A DNA stretch of 17,533 nucleotides, from contig CANEVK010000015.1 in assembly GCA_947442115.1 (NCBI GenBank), positions 1 to 17,533 on the forward strand. Reading direction: 5' to 3'. The translations under genes and the position numbers were made by a program. Of this stretch, positions 14,274 through 17,533 are shown piece after piece (positions within the stretch are counted from its first letter, which is position 1; each line of letters begins with the position of its first letter). The notes beneath the pieces were generated by a model. The model searched no databases. It saw only the letters and a list, made by a program, of their open reading frames with translations, and had not been told where the DNA came from. Source of the stretch: Bacteriovoracaceae bacterium. GTDB lineage: Bacteria > Bdellovibrionota > Bacteriovoracia > Bacteriovoracales > Bacteriovoracaceae.

Positions 14274-15727
14274 AAATAGTCATTTTTTTAATTTTAATAT
14301 CATTTAATACATTTGCTCAGTCTTCGATGAGAAGGTGCACCTTACTTCCTGTGACAGATAGTGTTGGGGGCGCGATTGGCTATAAGGTCTTTGAAGAGTT
14401 AGAAAAAAATTTAAAACAAAGTCATTGGTGCACTTATGTTTCAAATGCAGGGCTCATTGGTATTTTTAGTAAGTATCGAGAAAATCTCGCTCAGCACTTA
14501 AAAGAGAAAGATGTTTTAAAAACAGTCTCTGAAAAACTTAAAGTGGGATCACTCTTGAGAGTTAATATCATATCAGAGCTCAATAGTGTTGAGGTTCAAC
14601 TTGAAGTGAATGGTGAGGATGGCGAAGATATTTATTTTAGCGAAAAATCCGTATTAAAGTCAGATGATGTACAAGTGATCTCTCAAACAGTTCTCAATTG
14701 GTTAGATGTTTACTCAAAAATGATTCCTTATGATGCGAAAATTAATGGCATATTGGGAGATCAAATTACCTTAGATGTTGGGAAGGGTTATCCTATCCGA
14801 GTTGGACAGGAGTTTGTGGTTAAAAGGCCAACTCAAAAAAAGAAACATCCTCTTTTGAAAAAAATTGTAGATTGGGAAGCTGATATACTGGCCGAAGGTA
14901 AGGTTTTTAATATTTCAGAAAACCAGGCCCTGGGGATGGTTAAAGTTTATAAATCAGAAAAAAAATTAAGTGCTGGTGATTGGGTTCGATTGGAACCCAT
15001 GAAACAAGATTTTCTCGAAGTCGAAAAAATTGAAGAAAAGCAAAAAGAAGAACCAGGTACATTAGGTGTGCTTTCCCTCTCACTTTTTACATCTTCGGCC
15101 AGTGTGGATAATAGTACACCTACCGGATCGAATAGAATGAGTGGTTACTTATTTGGATTTGATTTCAGGGGAGAGGGCTGGTTAACCAGGCAATATTTCG
15201 GAATTCTTGAAGTATCAAGAAGTATTGGACAATTAACAAAGGCCTCAGGAAGTCCTGAGAAAAGTTCACTCAATTCAAGTTTTGGAAAATTTAAACTTCT
15301 TGGTGGTTATAAATATTTACCTATTGGCTTTTTTTATGGGCCTCAAGTTGATGTTTATGGCGGTTGGGCCAACTATCTCTTTGATTTAGATTATTCAGCC
15401 AACGATGGATTTGGACAGGCCAACATCTCGGGTATAGTGTTGGGTGTGGCCGCTAATGTACCAATCAATAGAGAATACAGGTTCATGGTCAGAGCAGATT
15501 TTATCCCTTTTCCAACTTTTAAAGATGAAGACTCGATCTATGGCCCAAATGATAGCACCTCGGCGATGAATCTTGAGGTAGGTTTAAAATATCAATTTAC
15601 CCCAAATATGACCTTGGATGGTGGACTAGAGACTCTTTCAGCAAAAGGTCGATTTAATTCATCCTTTAAAGAAATATCTTATCACGACAATATCAAGCTG
15701 AAGTTTGGTGCGAGTTTTAATTACTAA
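14270..15727 (+). CDS. Secreted protein: FlgT-like N-half plus C-terminal outer-membrane beta-barrel
   Basis: Of 485 residues, 1-16 form a signal peptide (MKIVIFLILISFNTFA). Residues about 18-150 alternate strands and helices and resemble the nucleotide-fold N-terminal domains of FlgT/CsgG-type outer-membrane-associated proteins. Residues about 155-243 contain two turns of an I-x-G-x-x-x-x-L-D-x-G-K-G-x-x-I-x-x-G-Q-E-F-x-V-K-R pattern like the FlgT C-terminal barrel. After a Glu/Lys linker, residues about 264-485 are amphipathic strands with aromatic girdles and end in an aromatic residue (F-G-A-S-F-N-Y), typical of an outer-membrane beta-barrel of about eight strands. The start overlaps the HTH gene by 4 bases, and the ligase begins 17 bases after its stop. 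FlgT similarity is by pattern only; flagellar involvement is unproven. Confidence 0.72.
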   Translation: MKIVIFLILISFNTFAQSSMRRCTLLPVTDSVGGAIGYKVFEELEKNLKQSHWCTYVSNAGLIGIFSKYRENLAQHLKEKDVLKTVSEKLKVGSLLRVNIISELNSVEVQLEVNGEDGEDIYFSEKSVLKSDDVQVISQTVLNWLDVYSKMIPYDAKINGILGDQITLDVGKGYPIRVGQEFVVKRPTQKKKHPLLKKIVDWEADILAEGKVFNISENQALGMVKVYKSEKKLSAGDWVRLEPMKQDFLEVEKIEEKQKEEPGTLGVLSLSLFTSSASVDNSTPTGSNRMSGYLFGFDFRGEGWLTRQYFGILEVSRSIGQLTKASGSPEKSSLNSSFGKFKLLGGYKYLPIGFFYGPQVDVYGGWANYLFDLDYSANDGFGQANISGIVLGVAANVPINREYRFMVRADFIPFPTFKDEDSIYGPNDSTSAMNLEVGLKYQFTPNMTLDGGLETLSAKGRFNSSFKEISYHDNIKLKFGASFNY

Positions 15728-15744
15728 TATTTAAATAAAGTCTT

Positions 15745-17533
15745 ATGCATTCAAATCGAATACAAGAACTCGAAAAAATCATTCTTAAGAACAAAGACCT
15801 CTATTATCGTGGCCATGCAGAAATATCAGATGAAGCCTATGATAAGCTTGAGGATGAATTAAAAAAATTAGATCCAGAAAATCCTGTGCTGAAAATTGTG
15901 GGCCCAGGTAAACTGGATTCCACTCAAAAAGTTCCTCATCAAAAAAAGATGTTAAGTCTTGATAAGACCTATTCCGAGCCAGATTTGGCAAAATGGATGG
16001 GTAAAAATCCCGTGTTGAGTGTCTTTAAAATTGATGGCTCAAGTTGTTCATTAATTTATGATAAAGGCCATCTTGTCATGGCAAAAACCAGAGGAGATGG
16101 AAGCTTTGGGGAGAATATCACTCGAAAGGCCATGCATATTTCAGATATTCCTAAATGTATTCCTTATCAAGGTGAAGTAGAGATAAGAGGTGAGATCTTT
16201 TGCCGGGAAAATAATTTTTTTACCCTTTCAAGTGAAATGGAGGAATTAAAGTTAGAAAAACCAAGTTCACAAAGAAATATTGTCGCTGGTTTGCTAGGAA
16301 GAAAAGAAAACATTCAACTCGCTAAACATTTAAGCTTTAAAGCTTTTGATCTCATCGGAAGCGAGAAGCATAGTTTTGAGCACGAAAAGATTGAAAAATT
16401 AGAGCATTTGGGATTTGAGACCCCTGACTTTGAAATTCATAAAAATGAAGGTGACATAAAAAAAAGAATCGAAGATGCCAAAGAATTTATAGTGAAAGGG
16501 GATTATTTAATTGATGGTTTGGTGTTTGTCTTTGATGACCTCAAGCTTCATGAAGAATTAGGAGAAACATCCCACCATCCTCGTTATAAAATAGCTTTTA
16601 AGTTTGCAGGCGATACGAAGATGACAACCATTGATTCGATTGAGTGGGGCATTTCTCGAAATGGAGTTTTGACTCCGGTTGCCCTCGTTCGGCCAGTGGA
16701 GCTTTCAGGAGCTCTCATTTCCAGAGTCACCTTACATAATTTTGGTCTGGTGAAAAACTTTGATCTTCAAACGGGAGATGAAATTGAAATTATAAGATCT
16801 GGAGAAGTTATTCCAAAATTTTTAGGAGTGACAAAAAAACAAGACGGTCATTTTAACTATCCCAAAGTGTGTCCAAGTTGCGAGCAAAAACTAAGTATTC
16901 AAGACATTTGGCTTATTTGTGAAAATGACAGTTGTCCTGACAAAATAAAAGAGGAAATCTTAAATTACATTCAAAAATCGGGCATTGAAGATCTTTCAGA
17001 CAAGAGACTGGTTGAGATGCTGAATAAAAAATTAATAGCAAAACTGGAAGATCTCTACAGAATAAAAAAAGAAGATTTGTTAGCTTTAGATAAGGTTAAA
17101 GAAAAGCTTGCTTCGAAGATTTATGAGAATATTCAAAAATCTAAGAAACAAACTTTAGTTCAATTTATCTCTGCCCTGGGCATTGAGGGAGTCTCTATTG
17201 CAAAAGGGGAAAAAATAATTTCCCATGGATTTAATTCCATTGATAAAATTTTAAATCTTAGCGAAGAACAATTAAAATCCATTGAGGGCTTTGCTGAAAA
17301 ATCTTCGCACGCCATTATTGAATCCATCCAAAAGAAAAAGAAGCTGATACAAAACTTATTAGCTCTCGGTCTTGAGCTTATCGCCGATGACATCAATACC
17401 GGAGAGGGCGCTCTGAAAGATCTAAAATTTTGTATCACTGGTGAATTAAGTCTGCCACGATCAGATATTCAAAAAATGATCAAAAAAAATGGTGGCATCA
17501 TGGTGAGTTCAGTTTCAAAAAATACTTCTTACC
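15745..17533 (+). CDS. ligA: NAD-dependent DNA ligase, LigA family, divergent, 3' end outside window
   Basis: Seals nicks in DNA using NAD+. There are 596 codons without a stop, so the gene continues past the edge. Domain order is canonical. Ia (ISDEAYDKL) is followed by adenylation with K95 in KIDG, TRGDGSFGENIT at 115-126, RGE at 148-150 and K286 in motif V. Next are the OB domain, a zinc finger C376-x2-C379-x12-C392-x4-C397, HhH repeats, and the start of BRCT near residue 558. Oddities: motif-I glutamate is V93 (V-F-K-I-D-G); motif IV reads DGLVFV with V262 where a lysine is usual; the N-P-R-N-A-A-A-G-S-L-R-Q block reads R-N-I-V-A-G-L-L-G-R-K with one extra residue. ATG at 15745 has only a weak TAAAG ribosome site and follows the barrel gene by 17 bases. 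It may be the sole ligase or a second, diverged copy. Confidence 0.9.
   Translation, partial: MHSNRIQELEKIILKNKDLYYRGHAEISDEAYDKLEDELKKLDPENPVLKIVGPGKLDSTQKVPHQKKMLSLDKTYSEPDLAKWMGKNPVLSVFKIDGSSCSLIYDKGHLVMAKTRGDGSFGENITRKAMHISDIPKCIPYQGEVEIRGEIFCRENNFFTLSSEMEELKLEKPSSQRNIVAGLLGRKENIQLAKHLSFKAFDLIGSEKHSFEHEKIEKLEHLGFETPDFEIHKNEGDIKKRIEDAKEFIVKGDYLIDGLVFVFDDLKLHEELGETSHHPRYKIAFKFAGDTKMTTIDSIEWGISRNGVLTPVALVRPVELSGALISRVTLHNFGLVKNFDLQTGDEIEIIRSGEVIPKFLGVTKKQDGHFNYPKVCPSCEQKLSIQDIWLICENDSCPDKIKEEILNYIQKSGIEDLSDKRLVEMLNKKLIAKLEDLYRIKKEDLLALDKVKEKLASKIYENIQKSKKQTLVQFISALGIEGVSIAKGEKIISHGFNSIDKILNLSEEQLKSIEGFAEKSSHAIIESIQKKKKLIQNLLALGLELIADDINTGEGALKDLKFCITGELSLPRSDIQKMIKKNGGIMVSSVSKNTSY

Noticed and set aside
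17160..17438. Minus-strand open frame of 92 codons inside the ligase gene
   Set aside because: Antisense to the HhH/BRCT part of ligA, whose own frame is continuous and family-like.

Overview
The window looks like a near-origin chromosomal segment of an AT-rich member of the Bdellovibrionota, most likely on the Bacteriovorax/Halobacteriovorax/Peredibacter side. The basis is the gene order mnmG-rsmG-parA-parB-bactofilin-atpF'-atpF-atpH-atpA-atpG-atpD-atpC, recalled from Bdellovibrio-type genomes, combined with low GC, split b/b' ATP synthase stalk genes and cell-envelope genes of a kind common in these predators. The exact taxon is inference; no rRNA is present. No tRNA, CRISPR array, insertion sequence or phage gene was seen. 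No intergenic gap exceeds about 160 bases.

Positions 1-3323 (+) hold a tight housekeeping block: the end of mnmG (tRNA wobble-uridine modification), rsmG (16S rRNA methylation), parA and parB (chromosome segregation) and a bactofilin with a TTG start. A perfect 16-bp parS-type palindrome lies inside the last codons of rsmG, so ParA, ParB and a centromere site sit together within about 1.9 kb. Positions 3407-9213 (+) hold the F-type ATP synthase genes b', b, delta, alpha, gamma, beta and epsilon. The a and c subunits are absent and must be encoded elsewhere. The block ends in a strong intrinsic terminator that runs into a 20-bp perfect palindrome.

Positions 9372-15727 are the accessory part. 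A 653-residue membrane-anchored protein of unknown function (+) converges on, and overlaps by 22 bases, a two-gene minus-strand operon of a patatin-like lipase and an MltD-type lytic transglycosylase. Divergent from the lipase, across a 74-base region with a 10-bp inverted repeat, is a plus-strand operon: a small helix-turn-helix/coiled-coil protein, a secreted protein with a FlgT-like N-terminal half and a probable outer-membrane beta-barrel, and then an NAD-dependent DNA ligase that runs off the window edge. The ligase keeps the catalytic lysine, but two normally conserved residues of its adenine pocket appear to be replaced by valine.

The best candidates for new biology are that divergent ligase, the HTH/FlgT-like barrel pair, the coupled lipase-transglycosylase pair, and the unknown 653-residue protein. 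The first half of the window is otherwise ordinary core genome.
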